From Cognatitamlana onchidii (GTDB taxonomy: Bacteria; Bacteroidota; Bacteroidia; Flavobacteriales; Flavobacteriaceae), in contig NZ_SRWZ01000005.1 of the NCBI RefSeq assembly GCF_004804355.1, positions 1 through 64,000 of the forward strand: a stretch of 64,000 bases of DNA, given 5' to 3'. Below the pieces are notes generated by a model, which was given only the letters and a program-made list of their open reading frames with translations, was not told where the DNA came from and made no database searches. Of the stretch, positions 39,068-49,346 are shown one piece after another; position 1 is the first letter of the stretch, and every line of letters begins with the position of its first letter. Made by a program: the position numbers and the translations under genes.

Positions 39068-39075
39068 CAAATATA
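39068..39075 (-). promoter_or_regulatory. -7 box (TATATTTG) of the TPR-barrel operon
   Basis: An exact TAnnTTTG match on the minus strand, 24 bp before ATG 39043. It overlaps the upstream TTG that would otherwise extend the gene, and so decides the start. Confidence 0.6.
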
Positions 39076-39240
39076 ATTTAATCTAAAATGTATAACGAAA
39101 TAATCGTTCCTTAATTATAAACGGAATTATTAAATATCCTTTTAGCCTTGGCTTTTAATTTAAACTTTTAGCCCTTACTTTTTAAGAATTAACATTTTAG
39201 TAATACATTTACAGCAAGACAAACAAGCGCAAACCTTTAT

Positions 39241-39924
39241 ATGAACAACTCTATATTACAATTAAAAGATGCCTCTATTTACCAAGGTAATAGCCTTGTC
39301 CTTTCAAAAGTTAGTGTAGAAATTAATAAAGGAGATTTTGTTTATTTAATTGGAAAAACAGGTACAGGAAAAAGCAGTTTCATGAAAACGCTTTATGGGG
39401 ACTTGCCTTTAAAAGAAGGAGATGGCCTTATTGTAGACTTTAACCTAAAAACACTTAAGGAAAAAGACATTCCTTTTTTAAGGCGAAAGCTTGGCGTTGT
39501 ATTTCAAGATTTCAAACTATTAATCGATAGAACTGTTCATGACAATTTACGTTTTGTCCTAAAGGCCACAGGTTGGAAAGATAAAGATAAGATGATCGCG
39601 AGAATCAATGAAGTTCTGAGCAAGGTTGGAATGAAATCTAAAGGACATAAATATCCACATGAATTATCTGGAGGAGAGCAACAGCGCGTGGCCATAGCAA
39701 GGGCTTTACTTAATAATCCTGAGCTCATTCTTGCAGACGAACCTACGGGTAACTTAGATCCGCAAACCAGTATAGAAGTTATGGAGGTGCTTCAGGAAAT
39801 CAATAAAAATGGGAACACTATTTTAATGGCGACGCATGATTATGCTTTACTGCTAAAATACCCAAGTAAAACCTTAAAATGTGATGAAAATAAGGTTTTT
39901 GAGGTAGTGCAAAAAAGAAGTTGA
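39241..39924 (+). CDS. ftsE: Cell-division ABC transporter ATPase FtsE-like
   Basis: A 227-residue ABC ATPase with Walker A GKTGTGKS (38-45), signature LSGGEQQR (142-149), Walker B LILADEP (162-168) and H-loop ATHDY. Length and similarity are like FtsE, which with FtsX activates peptidoglycan hydrolases at the septum. There is no ftsX next to it; the neighbour is a glycosyltransferase starting 2 bp after the stop. An ABC transporter for another substrate is the alternative. Confidence 0.82.
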   Translation: MNNSILQLKDASIYQGNSLVLSKVSVEINKGDFVYLIGKTGTGKSSFMKTLYGDLPLKEGDGLIVDFNLKTLKEKDIPFLRRKLGVVFQDFKLLIDRTVHDNLRFVLKATGWKDKDKMIARINEVLSKVGMKSKGHKYPHELSGGEQQRVAIARALLNNPELILADEPTGNLDPQTSIEVMEVLQEINKNGNTILMATHDYALLLKYPSKTLKCDENKVFEVVQKRS

Positions 39925-39926
39925 TT

Positions 39927-40787
39927 ATGCTTTCGGTACTAATCCCCGTTTATAGTTATAATATTGTTCCCCTTGTAGAAAATTTACACCATCAGTTATC
40001 TTTGTCTAAGATTAATTTTGAGATTATCGCCTTAGATGACGGATCTAAATCACCACACAACAAAGTAAATTCATCTATTAACCAACTCGAGTATTGTAAA
40101 TTCACAGAGCTTCCTAATAATCTTGGTCGCAGTGCTATTCGAAATTTACTTAGTACCCATGCGAGATTCGAGAATCTTTTATTCGTGGATGCAGGTACGT
40201 ACCCTAAATCCGATGACTTCATTAACACATACCTAAGAGAATTGACCTCTTATGAAATACTTATAGGTGGCATGAGTTATTTGAACACTGCTCCTAAAAA
40301 ACCTTATACACTTCGATGGCTTTACACTAAAAAAAGAGAAAGTAAAAAGGGGCTACACTCGTGTAACTTTTTAATCAAAAAAAGTATTATACAAAAGCAT
40401 CCTTTTAATGAATCCTTAAAAGGATATGGCTATGAAGATGTTCTTTTTTTTGATAGTTTAATACAACTAAATTACAAAACGAAAAAAATAAATAACCCGG
40501 TAGTACATAGCGCAGATGATAATGCTGATACGTTTATCAAAAAAAATGAAACTGCTATAAAAAACCTTATTTATTTAATTGAAAACAAAGAGTTTTCTAT
40601 AGAAAAAATAGGTGTTTCCAGATGCTACGCCTTTTTAGAAAGGTTTAAAGTAAATTATCTAGTATTTCGATTCTACATTCTTATTAAACCGTTAATAAGA
40701 AAAAACCTAAATTCGTCATATCCAGTGCTATTTCTATATGATTTTTATCGTTTAGGGTACTACTGTTCTTTAAAAAACAACTCATGA
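39927..40787 (+). CDS. Glycosyltransferase family 2
   Basis: A 286-residue GT-A enzyme. Start set at ATG 39927 (MLSVLIPVYSYNIVPLVENL), as the frame start at 39921 is a TTG overlapping ftsE. The nucleotide-sugar motif ALDDGSKSP and a D-x-D-like FVDAGTYP are visible, followed by GYGYEDVLFF near 195. Sugar unknown. It overlaps the next gene by ATGA and follows ftsE by 2 bp. Confidence 0.88.
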   Translation: MLSVLIPVYSYNIVPLVENLHHQLSLSKINFEIIALDDGSKSPHNKVNSSINQLEYCKFTELPNNLGRSAIRNLLSTHARFENLLFVDAGTYPKSDDFINTYLRELTSYEILIGGMSYLNTAPKKPYTLRWLYTKKRESKKGLHSCNFLIKKSIIQKHPFNESLKGYGYEDVLFFDSLIQLNYKTKKINNPVVHSADDNADTFIKKNETAIKNLIYLIENKEFSIEKIGVSRCYAFLERFKVNYLVFRFYILIKPLIRKNLNSSYPVLFLYDFYRLGYYCSLKNNS

Positions 40788-41722
40788 ATCCCTTTTTCTC
40801 TGTAGTCATTCCGCTTTATAACAAAGAAAATTACATTGAAGCCACGCTCAATAGTGTTTTAAATCAAACCTTTCAAGATTTTGAGGTGGTTATTGTCAAT
40901 GATGGGAGTACCGATAAAGGAGTAGAAATTGTTTCCTCATTTCATGATGACAGAATAAGACTAATTAATCAAAAAAATCAAGGAGCCTCTGCCGCGAGAA
41001 ATAAAGGGATCATACTATCGGCAGGACAATTCATTGCCTTACTGGATGGCGATGATTTATGGTATAAAAATCATCTGAATGAATTACTATTTCTTACAAA
41101 AAAATTTCCAAATGCAGGTTTGTTTTGTAACAACTACGAAATTGTCTTAGAAAATGGATTTATAAGAAAAACAAAATTTAATTTTAAGCATAATGATAAT
41201 TCTCTAATTGTAACCAATTATTTTGACGCAAGTTTAATTGATCCCGTTGCTTGGACATCAGCGGTATGTTTTTCTCGAAATGACTATTTAGACTTGGGTG
41301 GTTTCGATTTGAAACTTTTGTCAGGACAAGATACAGATTTATGGATTAGGTTTGCCTTAAGTTTTAAGGTGGCATTTAATCCTAAAATAACCGCTTGTTA
41401 CAATAATCACATAGAAAATAGCTTATCTAAAAATGACTTAAACACAATACGAAAAAATATATTTAACAAGTATAAACAAATTGAAAAAACCAATCCTCAG
41501 CTAAAAAAATATTTGGATATAATTCGATATTCCTTAGCTATATCTAGTATATTAAAAAATGACATGGTCCTATTCAATGAGTTAAAGAAGAATATTGTAT
41601 TATCTAATTTAAACATTAAACAAAAGCTATTATTATCGCTTCCTAGACCTATGCTCTCGTGTTTGTTTAGGATTCAAAAAAAACTTATCAGCTATAATAT
41701 CTATATTACTGCCTACAAATAA
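40784..41722 (+). CDS. Glycosyltransferase family 2
   Basis: A 312-residue enzyme. The classic GT2 start FFSVVIPLYNKENYIEATLN is followed by VVIVNDGSTDKG and the DxD-like motif LLDGDDLWYKNH near 89. The acceptor-side D/E-x-D-W-like region reads GQDTDLWIRFAL. ATGA overlap with the previous gene means translational coupling. It ends 1 bp from the convergent GT4 gene. Confidence 0.92.
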   Translation: MNPFFSVVIPLYNKENYIEATLNSVLNQTFQDFEVVIVNDGSTDKGVEIVSSFHDDRIRLINQKNQGASAARNKGIILSAGQFIALLDGDDLWYKNHLNELLFLTKKFPNAGLFCNNYEIVLENGFIRKTKFNFKHNDNSLIVTNYFDASLIDPVAWTSAVCFSRNDYLDLGGFDLKLLSGQDTDLWIRFALSFKVAFNPKITACYNNHIENSLSKNDLNTIRKNIFNKYKQIEKTNPQLKKYLDIIRYSLAISSILKNDMVLFNELKKNIVLSNLNIKQKLLLSLPRPMLSCLFRIQKKLISYNIYITAYK

Positions 41723-41723
41723 A

Positions 41724-42821
41724 TTATGATAACAATTCTTTCCAATCATTTGTAATCTTTTCTACCGTGAATTTAGAAACACTAGACACAGAATTACCCA
41801 AACACTTGTTGTACAGCTCTTTATCTTCTACAAACATATTAAAACCAGCTGCTAATTGTTTAGGATCAAAGTTCTTTACAAGTAATCCGTTATAACGATT
41901 CTTTATAATTTCTTTTGGACCAGCATTACAATCAACAGAAACCACAGGAGTACTTAAGCTTAATGCCTCTGGAATAACCATTGCAAAGCCCTCTGACCTG
42001 CTGGACAAGGTTAAAAACATGGCCTTTCTTATATATGGATAAGGGTTTTTTGTAAATGATTTAAAAACAACATTATTAGAAATCCCCAAAACTTCGGAAT
42101 AATTTTTCAAAACATCTAAATCTTCTCCATCACCTAATAAAAGTAGTTTAATACTATTCTCTTTTAATTGAGATATCTTATAACTCTCTAAGAGTAACCT
42201 TAAATTTTTCGCGCGATCATTTAGCCTACCACAATAAATAATATACTTTTCTTTATCTAATACGTCACTTCCGTTTTGAGACAACCTATTAATTTCCTTA
42301 AAATCAAATGCGTTATAAATCGTTTTTATATTAGATAAACCATAAAGCTTTTCAAACTTTTGCCTTCCTAGCCTAGAAACACAAACCATAATTTCGTTTT
42401 TATAGAGCCATTTATTAATAGTTCTATACTTGGTAAAAGCGGTAGATTCTTCAAAAGAATGAATCACATAAATTGTAGGAGAGGTATATATAAACTTTGT
42501 AATTATAATTTCTCGATAAGTTTGATTCCTTGGCCTATTATCAACGATATATTGAAAGTTATTTTTGTTTAAAAACCTTTTAAGCTTAACCAAGCGCGAT
42601 ATTCTTCTAATAGGCGTGTCTTTTTTATTTTTAAACTGCCCAAGGTCGAAGACTTTACCTTTATAATTAAATGAAACTCCAGAGTCGACCGTTACAATGG
42701 TTACCTCATAACCCAAATTATGAAACATAATGGATTGCATTGCGGAAGCTTTCTCAGCTCCTCCTCCATTTAGTTTAGAGCATACAATACATATTTTTTT
42801 TCTATTTGAATAATCCTCCAT
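41724..42821 (-). CDS. Glycosyltransferase family 4
   Basis: A 365-residue GT-B enzyme. The N-terminus has the acceptor-side GGGAEKASAMQSIMFHNLGY and the C-terminal domain the donor motif EGFAMVIPEALSLSTPVVSV with IIKNRYNGLLV; the glutamates of the E-x7-E motif are present. It starts 5 bp after the EptA-like gene in the same direction. It is likely to build a surface oligosaccharide. Confidence 0.92.
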   Translation of the reverse strand: MEDYSNRKKICIVCSKLNGGGAEKASAMQSIMFHNLGYEVTIVTVDSGVSFNYKGKVFDLGQFKNKKDTPIRRISRLVKLKRFLNKNNFQYIVDNRPRNQTYREIIITKFIYTSPTIYVIHSFEESTAFTKYRTINKWLYKNEIMVCVSRLGRQKFEKLYGLSNIKTIYNAFDFKEINRLSQNGSDVLDKEKYIIYCGRLNDRAKNLRLLLESYKISQLKENSIKLLLLGDGEDLDVLKNYSEVLGISNNVVFKSFTKNPYPYIRKAMFLTLSSRSEGFAMVIPEALSLSTPVVSVDCNAGPKEIIKNRYNGLLVKNFDPKQLAAGFNMFVEDKELYNKCLGNSVSSVSKFTVEKITNDWKELLS

Positions 42822-42826
42822 TCCTT

Positions 42827-44434
42827 TTAGTCAAAATAAGTATCAAAATCTATACTATCTTTAATAAACCGTGTTCTATCTTTAAATTTTGAATTAAAAA
42901 TACTTCTAGAAAGGTCTATCTCGTCACTCGATACATTGCATAAATCGGCAATTGTGTGTATCATATCGTCTATCATATATTTTCTTTTAGAATTATCTAT
43001 TAACTGCCTATTAGCTTGATAGTTTTCACTACTCCATAAAAACAATGGTATTTTAAACATATTCTTAGTCACCATTTGATCAACAGAATGACCAAAAAAA
43101 TCAATATCATCGTAAACTTCTTGTCCGTGATCTGAAAAATAGAGCATGAAACTTTTTACTTGTTGTTTCCTAGTCTTTACTATCACTTCATTAAGAATGC
43201 TATCTGTATATCTCATAACATTATCATAAGCATTTATAGTTTCGTATACCTCCTGTCTTTCAAACTTGGTCTTAGGTTTTGTTCTAAAATATTTAAATTT
43301 AGGAGGAAAACGCTTCTCGTAAGCAAAATGAGCCCCAATCATATGCATAAAAACAACCTTCTTATTTCCTTCCTCCAATAGAACAGAATCAAGCTCATCG
43401 AGCAATAATTCATCATAAGGCGTACGCTCGCTTGTATGATTTACGTTAAGAAATTTAATAACATCTGCGCCTTTCGCTATTTTCGTTATGTGGGTATCTG
43501 AAATACCTACTGGTCTTTGATTAGAAATCCAATACGTTTTAAATCCTGCTTGATTTAATAATTGCAATATTGATCCCTTTGATTGGGCTAATGGGTTTTC
43601 GTAATTCCCTAAAGTTAAAGCTTTAGATAAAGAGCCAATAGTATAAGCATGTGGGCTAATAGCATCCTCGATTATACATAATTCATTTTTAATTTTGTTC
43701 AGTAAAGGGGTGGTTTCTCTATAATATTCACTGTGTAAATTAAAATGTAATTCACTCGTTGATTCTCCTAATACTATAACATATAACTCCTTGTTCTTAT
43801 CTGTTCCTAAATGCTTTACATTATTGAAACTGCCAAATGGGTTTTCCTCACCATATAGCTTTAACCTCTGTATCTCCTTATAGTAGGAAATAGGTGTTCT
43901 AATTACTAAATATGGTACATTGTACATGATAAGCTTTGTTATTTTTAAAAAAGCCATAATTAGAAAAACAGTCAATATTAAAACCACTTTTCTATTTATA
44001 GATTGTTTTAGAGCTATTGTATACCTAGAAATGAGAACTAAACCTATACTATTTGCGAAAACTAATATTATGAGTAATATTAAAATAGGTTTGTTAAAAT
44101 AAGACGATAAGAACTCACTAGACTCTGCCATATTTGTTTCTAAAATCACAAAAATTGCTGAATCATTTAAAACACCTTTAAAATGATAATTGTAAAAGCT
44201 TTCGAAGAACAAGCTTAAATTAAAAATAGTGAAAGCAACAAAGAAATACCATTTCCTATATTGTTGTCTACCAAAAAATAATGATAGAATGATAATGACT
44301 ATTAAAAAAAGTAGGTTTTCAATAAGATTAAAGCTTCTGTTAAAAGTAAAATCGTCTGTAATAATCTCAAAAAGAAAAACAATCAAAACTGGTACTAAAA
44401 AAATCGTACTAATTTTTATATTTTTTTTGAACAT
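42827..44434 (-). CDS. Phosphoethanolamine transferase-like (EptA/sulfatase fold)
   Basis: A 535-residue inner-membrane protein: five N-terminal transmembrane helices (to about 170), then a periplasmic alkaline-phosphatase-like domain with VLGESTSELHFNLHSEYYRE, the nucleophile region around AYTIGSLSKAL, MHMIGAHFAY and FSDHGQEVYDD with following FFGHS. These fit EptA/CptA/OpgE-type enzymes, which add phosphoethanolamine to lipid A or glycans. The GT4 gene next to it suggests a glycan substrate (inference). Confidence 0.85.
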   Translation of the reverse strand: MFKKNIKISTIFLVPVLIVFLFEIITDDFTFNRSFNLIENLLFLIVIIILSLFFGRQQYRKWYFFVAFTIFNLSLFFESFYNYHFKGVLNDSAIFVILETNMAESSEFLSSYFNKPILILLIILVFANSIGLVLISRYTIALKQSINRKVVLILTVFLIMAFLKITKLIMYNVPYLVIRTPISYYKEIQRLKLYGEENPFGSFNNVKHLGTDKNKELYVIVLGESTSELHFNLHSEYYRETTPLLNKIKNELCIIEDAISPHAYTIGSLSKALTLGNYENPLAQSKGSILQLLNQAGFKTYWISNQRPVGISDTHITKIAKGADVIKFLNVNHTSERTPYDELLLDELDSVLLEEGNKKVVFMHMIGAHFAYEKRFPPKFKYFRTKPKTKFERQEVYETINAYDNVMRYTDSILNEVIVKTRKQQVKSFMLYFSDHGQEVYDDIDFFGHSVDQMVTKNMFKIPLFLWSSENYQANRQLIDNSKRKYMIDDMIHTIADLCNVSSDEIDLSRSIFNSKFKDRTRFIKDSIDFDTYFD

Positions 44435-44465
44435 ATTATTATTTCGCCTTTTATAATGAATAGCC

Positions 44466-45770
44466 TTAAATTTTCAAGAATGTCGTTACACGTTTAGTAA
44501 ATAGTTTCTTTCTAAAATAACCAAGCAACAATAAAAAATACAAAAAATAGGTTAAAAAATAAGCGAAAGCCCCTCCTTCCAAACCTATCCTTTCAATAAA
44601 AAACATAGAAGAAACATACAACACAGCTGCAAGAAACATATCTGTAATAATATATCCTTTTATGTCACGTGTTGCAAAAAAATTGGCCGCAATAACCAGT
44701 CCTAAAACTCTAAACAAATCTCCTATTTCATGCCATTTGAATAAAATGGTGGTCGTCATAAACTCTTCAGAGTAAAAGGCTAAGACAATATATTTTCTTA
44801 AAAAAAAAAGAATGAATAACCCCAAAATGAAAACAGGTATTATTGACCCATAAAAACTTAAAACTGCGCTTTTTAAACTTTTTTTTCCACTGGATAACTC
44901 TGGTAGAACAGATAACACGACTAAGGAAGATGCAAAAAACAAATAATTATCTGATATCCGTTTCATTGCTTCCCAGTATCCGGCAGCATCCTCACCCAAG
45001 TAATCAATAATTTCAGTTCTTATTAAAATAGATATGAACGGAAATAGGCACAACGAAATTATGGTCATTAATGCATAACCAGATAACTTTTTAAATACTT
45101 CTATTGAAAACTTTGGGATTCTTAAAAGCTGAAACAAAGTTGCCCTTGGCTTAAAAACTAAAATAGCAATTGATTGGGTAATAAAAAAAAAAACAATCCC
45201 TAATAATGCTCCAGCAACACCAAAATAATAAGTGAAAATTATAATACATATTGCATTAAATATGCTGACACTTGCATTAATCTTAACAATAGAACTAGTA
45301 TAACCTAACCCATTAATAAAAGATATATAAAACCCCGTAAAAACACTTAGTGGGATACCAAGAGCCAAGATTTTAATTACAAAAACAAAATCGTAATTTG
45401 GGAATAAGGCCCCGTTAATAGCTTTAGAAAAAGAAAACAAGATAATAGCCATAACTAAACTTATTACAGTTCCTATAATTATTAACGTATCTACTAAAGC
45501 TTGTCTATTCTTTTTTTCATTTTTAAACTTCGCTGAATAATTAATTATGCCTTTTTGTAAACCTAAGGACGATACATTTACCGTCATAAAAAAAAACTCC
45601 CGAAACACCCCACATACAGCCAAACCTGCGGGACCAATAAAATAAGCTAAGGCTTTAGAAGATATTAAACCAGCAATAAATTTTATAAAGAGCGAAAAAG
45701 AATTAAAAACACCTATCTTCAATAAGTTATTATCAACAATATTTTTAAACTTTTTAAAATAATTATTCAC
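44466..45770 (-). CDS. Oligosaccharide flippase (Wzx/MATE-like)
   Basis: A 434-residue polytopic inner-membrane protein with about 12 hydrophobic helices. It starts with the family pattern GVFNSFSLFIKFIAGLISSK, then YFIGPAGLAVCGVFREFF and contains AAGYWEAMKRISDNYL near 265. It would move lipid-linked oligosaccharide across the membrane. It lies 36 bp from a second similar flippase; the two share these motifs and look like paralogues. Confidence 0.88.
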   Translation of the reverse strand: MNNYFKKFKNIVDNNLLKIGVFNSFSLFIKFIAGLISSKALAYFIGPAGLAVCGVFREFFFMTVNVSSLGLQKGIINYSAKFKNEKKNRQALVDTLIIIGTVISLVMAIILFSFSKAINGALFPNYDFVFVIKILALGIPLSVFTGFYISFINGLGYTSSIVKINASVSIFNAICIIIFTYYFGVAGALLGIVFFFITQSIAILVFKPRATLFQLLRIPKFSIEVFKKLSGYALMTIISLCLFPFISILIRTEIIDYLGEDAAGYWEAMKRISDNYLFFASSLVVLSVLPELSSGKKSLKSAVLSFYGSIIPVFILGLFILFFLRKYIVLAFYSEEFMTTTILFKWHEIGDLFRVLGLVIAANFFATRDIKGYIITDMFLAAVLYVSSMFFIERIGLEGGAFAYFLTYFLYFLLLLGYFRKKLFTKRVTTFLKI

Positions 45771-45806
45771 CTAAATAGTTTTTACATTTTTGAACATATT
45801 CCATTC

Positions 45807-47114
45807 CTAATCTTCCAAAACTCCTTTATCTAGATTAAACACAGAACTTCCAAAAATAAATAAAATGATAGCGTAATACATACTATAGCTAACTAAGTGC
45901 GCAACTACTGCTCCTTTAACACCTTCATACATATCAATAAAATAAATACTTGATATATATATCATAACAATGAGAAAAGCTTCTGTTAAAACATAGTGCC
46001 AAAACATTTTTTTCGCTAAAAACTGATAGGCTATAACTATAGACAAGACTTTAACAAAGTCACCCATTAGTTGCCATAAGAACAACTCTTCTATAACACT
46101 AAACTCTTCCGAAAAAATCAATAGAATTATATAGTCCCTTAGAATATATATTAAAACCAAACCAACAAATAAAATAGGTAAGACAGTTTTGTAAAAACTA
46201 ATCACTTCCTTTTTAAACTCTCGTACATCGGTAATTTCAGAAAACCTTGGGAGCAAATAAAAAACTATTAAAGAGCTAACAAGCATTAAATAATATTTTG
46301 AAACCCTAGTCATAGCCTCCCAAAAACCGGCTTCTTTATAACCAATATTATCAATAATATGTGACCTAATCGCTAAATAAACTAAAGGTAGCAAAACTGC
46401 AGTAAAAAGAGCCATTAAAGCATAAGGCCCTAGTTTTTTTAAGTAGCTAGTATCTACATTAGCAACCCTTATATATGACACCAAACTTCTTCGATTAATA
46501 ATCCCCACAAGGGTAATTAAAAATATTAATGATTCTGCTATAACCACAGATATTAAGGCCCCGTCAATCTTATTTTGATATATTAATAAGAGGGCAATGG
46601 AAACACTAAGAATCTGACCTATTATATTGATTATTATCAATATTTTATACTTTGAAAACCCATTCATAATGGAAAAGGAAAACATATTTAAAGCATAAAA
46701 TGGTAGAACAATAGCGAATATTCGAATTACGTAAGCGTAATCGTTATAGGTTGGAAAAATAATATCGTTTATCCATTCTGACTTAAAATAACAGAAAAAT
46801 GACACGAGAACCGTAAGTATAAAACCAATATAATAAGCTGTTGATAAGGTTTTGCTCAGCTTTAAAGTATCCTCTTTTATCTCGGACACCAATTTAACGA
46901 CACCTTTGTAAAACCCGCCAGTTGCAACCGTTTGAAATGCATTTACAAAATTTTGTAAATTTCCTATCAGAGCAAGTCCCTCGGCTCCAATAAATATAGC
47001 AATAGCTTTTGAAGTTAAAAGCCCACCTATGATTCTAGTTAACACAGAAGCCATTTGTAGTGAGGCGATTCTAACTAAAACCTTATTATTTATGTAATCT
47101 AGTAGTTTTCTCAA
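45807..47114 (-). CDS. Oligosaccharide flippase, second paralogue
   Basis: A 435-residue polytopic protein with the same layout as the preceding flippase: LQMASVLTRIIGGLLTSKAI, FIGAEGLALIGNLQNFVNAF and EAGFWEAMTRVSKYYLMLVS. It is the first gene of the minus-strand glycan set, and has no obvious TAnnTTTG box in the 163 bp upstream. Tandem Wzx paralogues may serve two glycans or act in sequence. Confidence 0.88.
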   Translation of the reverse strand: MRKLLDYINNKVLVRIASLQMASVLTRIIGGLLTSKAIAIFIGAEGLALIGNLQNFVNAFQTVATGGFYKGVVKLVSEIKEDTLKLSKTLSTAYYIGFILTVLVSFFCYFKSEWINDIIFPTYNDYAYVIRIFAIVLPFYALNMFSFSIMNGFSKYKILIIINIIGQILSVSIALLLIYQNKIDGALISVVIAESLIFLITLVGIINRRSLVSYIRVANVDTSYLKKLGPYALMALFTAVLLPLVYLAIRSHIIDNIGYKEAGFWEAMTRVSKYYLMLVSSLIVFYLLPRFSEITDVREFKKEVISFYKTVLPILFVGLVLIYILRDYIILLIFSEEFSVIEELFLWQLMGDFVKVLSIVIAYQFLAKKMFWHYVLTEAFLIVMIYISSIYFIDMYEGVKGAVVAHLVSYSMYYAIILFIFGSSVFNLDKGVLED

Positions 47115-47277
47115 TTAATTAGAAGGTTCTTTATTTAATTGGGCTATTATGAAAGACAATCTTTTTAACGCATAAAAGAACAAAATATTCTTTGCTTAAA
47201 AAAAGAAAACATTCAATAAATACAAATAACGCAGCTTAATTACACCTTACAACGTAATTCCATACCGGTAAATAAAA

Positions 47278-47511
47278 CTATGTTTTCTTAAAAAGAACAT
47301 AGTACAAATTGACACATAAAATTGCCGTATTTGTTAAGACTATGGGTAATGAGATGGGGTTCAATAAAAAGCCATAAAACACAAATAGTAAACAGCCCAA
47401 GCTATTTACTATTCTTAATGTTTTTATTGATTTCATTAAAAACGAAATCACTACTGTAAACATGGCTATATAACCTAACCACTCTGTTTGTGAAATTCCG
47501 AAGAATTCCAT
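47278..47511 (-). CDS. Small YgjV-like membrane protein
   Basis: A 77-residue protein with three hydrophobic segments: LGYIAMFTVVISFLM, LGCLLFVFYGFLL and PIVLTNTAILCVNLYYVLF. The pattern N-x-L-G-x-x-x-F-x-x-Y-G with an N-terminal helix fits the YgjV / inner-membrane small protein family, sometimes also compared with SemiSWEET. No function can be given. It starts 3 bp after the typA stop, so it is co-transcribed. Confidence 0.7.
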   Translation of the reverse strand: MEFFGISQTEWLGYIAMFTVVISFLMKSIKTLRIVNSLGCLLFVFYGFLLNPISLPIVLTNTAILCVNLYYVLFKKT

Positions 47512-47514
47512 AAA

Positions 47515-49314
47515 CTAAATTGATTTGTTTCGTTTCCGTTCTACTTCTGTTAAGAAAATTTTTCTTAATCTTAAGTGATTTGGAGTTACCTCAACATATT
47601 CATCTTTTTGAATGTACTCCAATGCTTCTTCCAATGAAAACTTAATCGCTGGAACAATTTTAGCCTTATCATCGGCACCAGCTGAACGTACGTTACTCAA
47701 CTTTTTCGTTTTAGTAACATTTACCGTCATATCATCACCCCGCGAATTCTCACCAATTACCTGACCTTCGTAAATCTCTTCTCCTGGGTCGATAAAAAAC
47801 TTACCTCTATCTTGCAATTTATCAATTGAATAAGGAATGGCCGTGCCTTTTTCCATAGAAACCAATGATCCGTTTTGACGTTCTGGAATTCCGCCTTTTA
47901 ATGGCTGATATTCTTTAAAACGATGCGCCATAATAGCCTCTCCAGCAGTAGCGGTTAATAATTGATTACGAAGTCCTATTATACCTCTTGAAGGCACTAT
48001 AAACTCACAGACCATCCTATCTCCCTTTGCCTCCATGCTTAGCATTTCACCTTTTCTTAAAGTTACCATTTCAATAGCTTTACCTGAAACTTCCTCTGGT
48101 AAATCAATGGTCATTTCTTCTACTGGTTCACACTTTACACCATCGACTTCTTTTATAATAACCTGTGGCTGACCAATTTGCAATTCGTAACCTTCTCTTC
48201 TCATGGTTTCAATTAAAACCGATAGGTGAAGCACTCCACGCCCAAAGACCATAAATTTATCTGCACTATCTGTTTCTTCAACTCTCAGCGCCAAGTTCTT
48301 TTCTAACTCTTTAGTAAGGCGTTCCTTAATATGGCGAGAGGTAACATATTTACCATCTTTCCCAAAAAATGGCGAATCATTAATAGTAAATAGCATACTC
48401 ATGGTTGGTTCGTCAATGGCAATCGTTTTTAAACCTTCTGGATTTTCTCCATCTGCAACCGTATCACCAATTTCAAAACCTTCTAACCCCACAATAGCAC
48501 AAATATCTCCGGCCAATACCTCTTCAACTTTCTTCCGTCCTAAACCTTCAAAAGTATGTAATTCCTTTATCTTAGATTTTACAATACTACCATCGCGTTT
48601 CACAAGCGATATATTTTGCCCTACTTTAAGCTCTCCTCGTGTTAGGCGTCCTATGGCAATACGTCCGGTAAAGGATGAAAAATCTAAAGACGTAATTAAC
48701 ATTTGGGTTGTTCCTTTTTCAATTTTTGGTTCTGGAATATGATCTATTACCATATCCAACAGGGGCTCTATATTTTCGGTTTGCTTCTGCCAATCATCGC
48801 TCATCCAGTTGTTCTTTGCGGAACCATAAACTGTTGGAAAATCCAATTGCCATTCTTCAGCACCTAATTCAAACATTAAATCAAACACCTTTTCATGAAC
48901 CTCATCAGGCGTACAATTTTCCTTATCTACCTTATTAACAACAACACAGGGTTTTAAACCTAGATCAATAGCTTTTTGAAGCACAAAACGTGTTTGAGGC
49001 ATAGGGCCTTCAAAGGCATCAACCAATAATAAAACACCATCAGCCATATTTAGCACACGTTCTACTTCGCCTCCAAAATCGGCATGACCGGGCGTATCGA
49101 TAATATTGATTTTGGTCTCTTTATAGGTTACAGAAACATTTTTAGACGTAATTGTTATACCTCTTTCTCTTTCTAAGTCATTATTATCTAGAATTAAATC
49201 TCCTGTATTTTCGTTTTCACGGAATAATTGACAATGGTACATGATTTTATCAACCAAAGTAGTTTTACCATGATCTACGTGAGCAATAATTGCAATGTTT
49301 TTAATATTAGCCAT
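47515..49314 (-). CDS. typA: Ribosome-associated GTPase TypA/BipA
   Basis: A 599-residue translational GTPase that helps 50S assembly and stress responses. GTPase motifs AHVDHGKTT (11-19), DTPGHADF and NKVDKE are present, followed by EF-G-like domains III and V and the BipA-specific C-terminal domain (SAGADDKAKIVPAIKFSLEE). Full length. An exact -7 box lies 25 bp upstream. Confidence 0.97.
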   Translation of the reverse strand: MANIKNIAIIAHVDHGKTTLVDKIMYHCQLFRENENTGDLILDNNDLERERGITITSKNVSVTYKETKINIIDTPGHADFGGEVERVLNMADGVLLLVDAFEGPMPQTRFVLQKAIDLGLKPCVVVNKVDKENCTPDEVHEKVFDLMFELGAEEWQLDFPTVYGSAKNNWMSDDWQKQTENIEPLLDMVIDHIPEPKIEKGTTQMLITSLDFSSFTGRIAIGRLTRGELKVGQNISLVKRDGSIVKSKIKELHTFEGLGRKKVEEVLAGDICAIVGLEGFEIGDTVADGENPEGLKTIAIDEPTMSMLFTINDSPFFGKDGKYVTSRHIKERLTKELEKNLALRVEETDSADKFMVFGRGVLHLSVLIETMRREGYELQIGQPQVIIKEVDGVKCEPVEEMTIDLPEEVSGKAIEMVTLRKGEMLSMEAKGDRMVCEFIVPSRGIIGLRNQLLTATAGEAIMAHRFKEYQPLKGGIPERQNGSLVSMEKGTAIPYSIDKLQDRGKFFIDPGEEIYEGQVIGENSRGDDMTVNVTKTKKLSNVRSAGADDKAKIVPAIKFSLEEALEYIQKDEYVEVTPNHLRLRKIFLTEVERKRNKSI

Positions 49315-49338
49315 AATGAGTGCCTTATTTTAAGCGTG

Positions 49339-49346
49339 CAAAGGTA
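49339..49346 (-). promoter_or_regulatory. -7 box (TACCTTTG) of typA
   Basis: An exact TAnnTTTG match on the minus strand, 24 bp upstream of the typA ATG at 49314. The -33 element is not clear. Confidence 0.55.
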
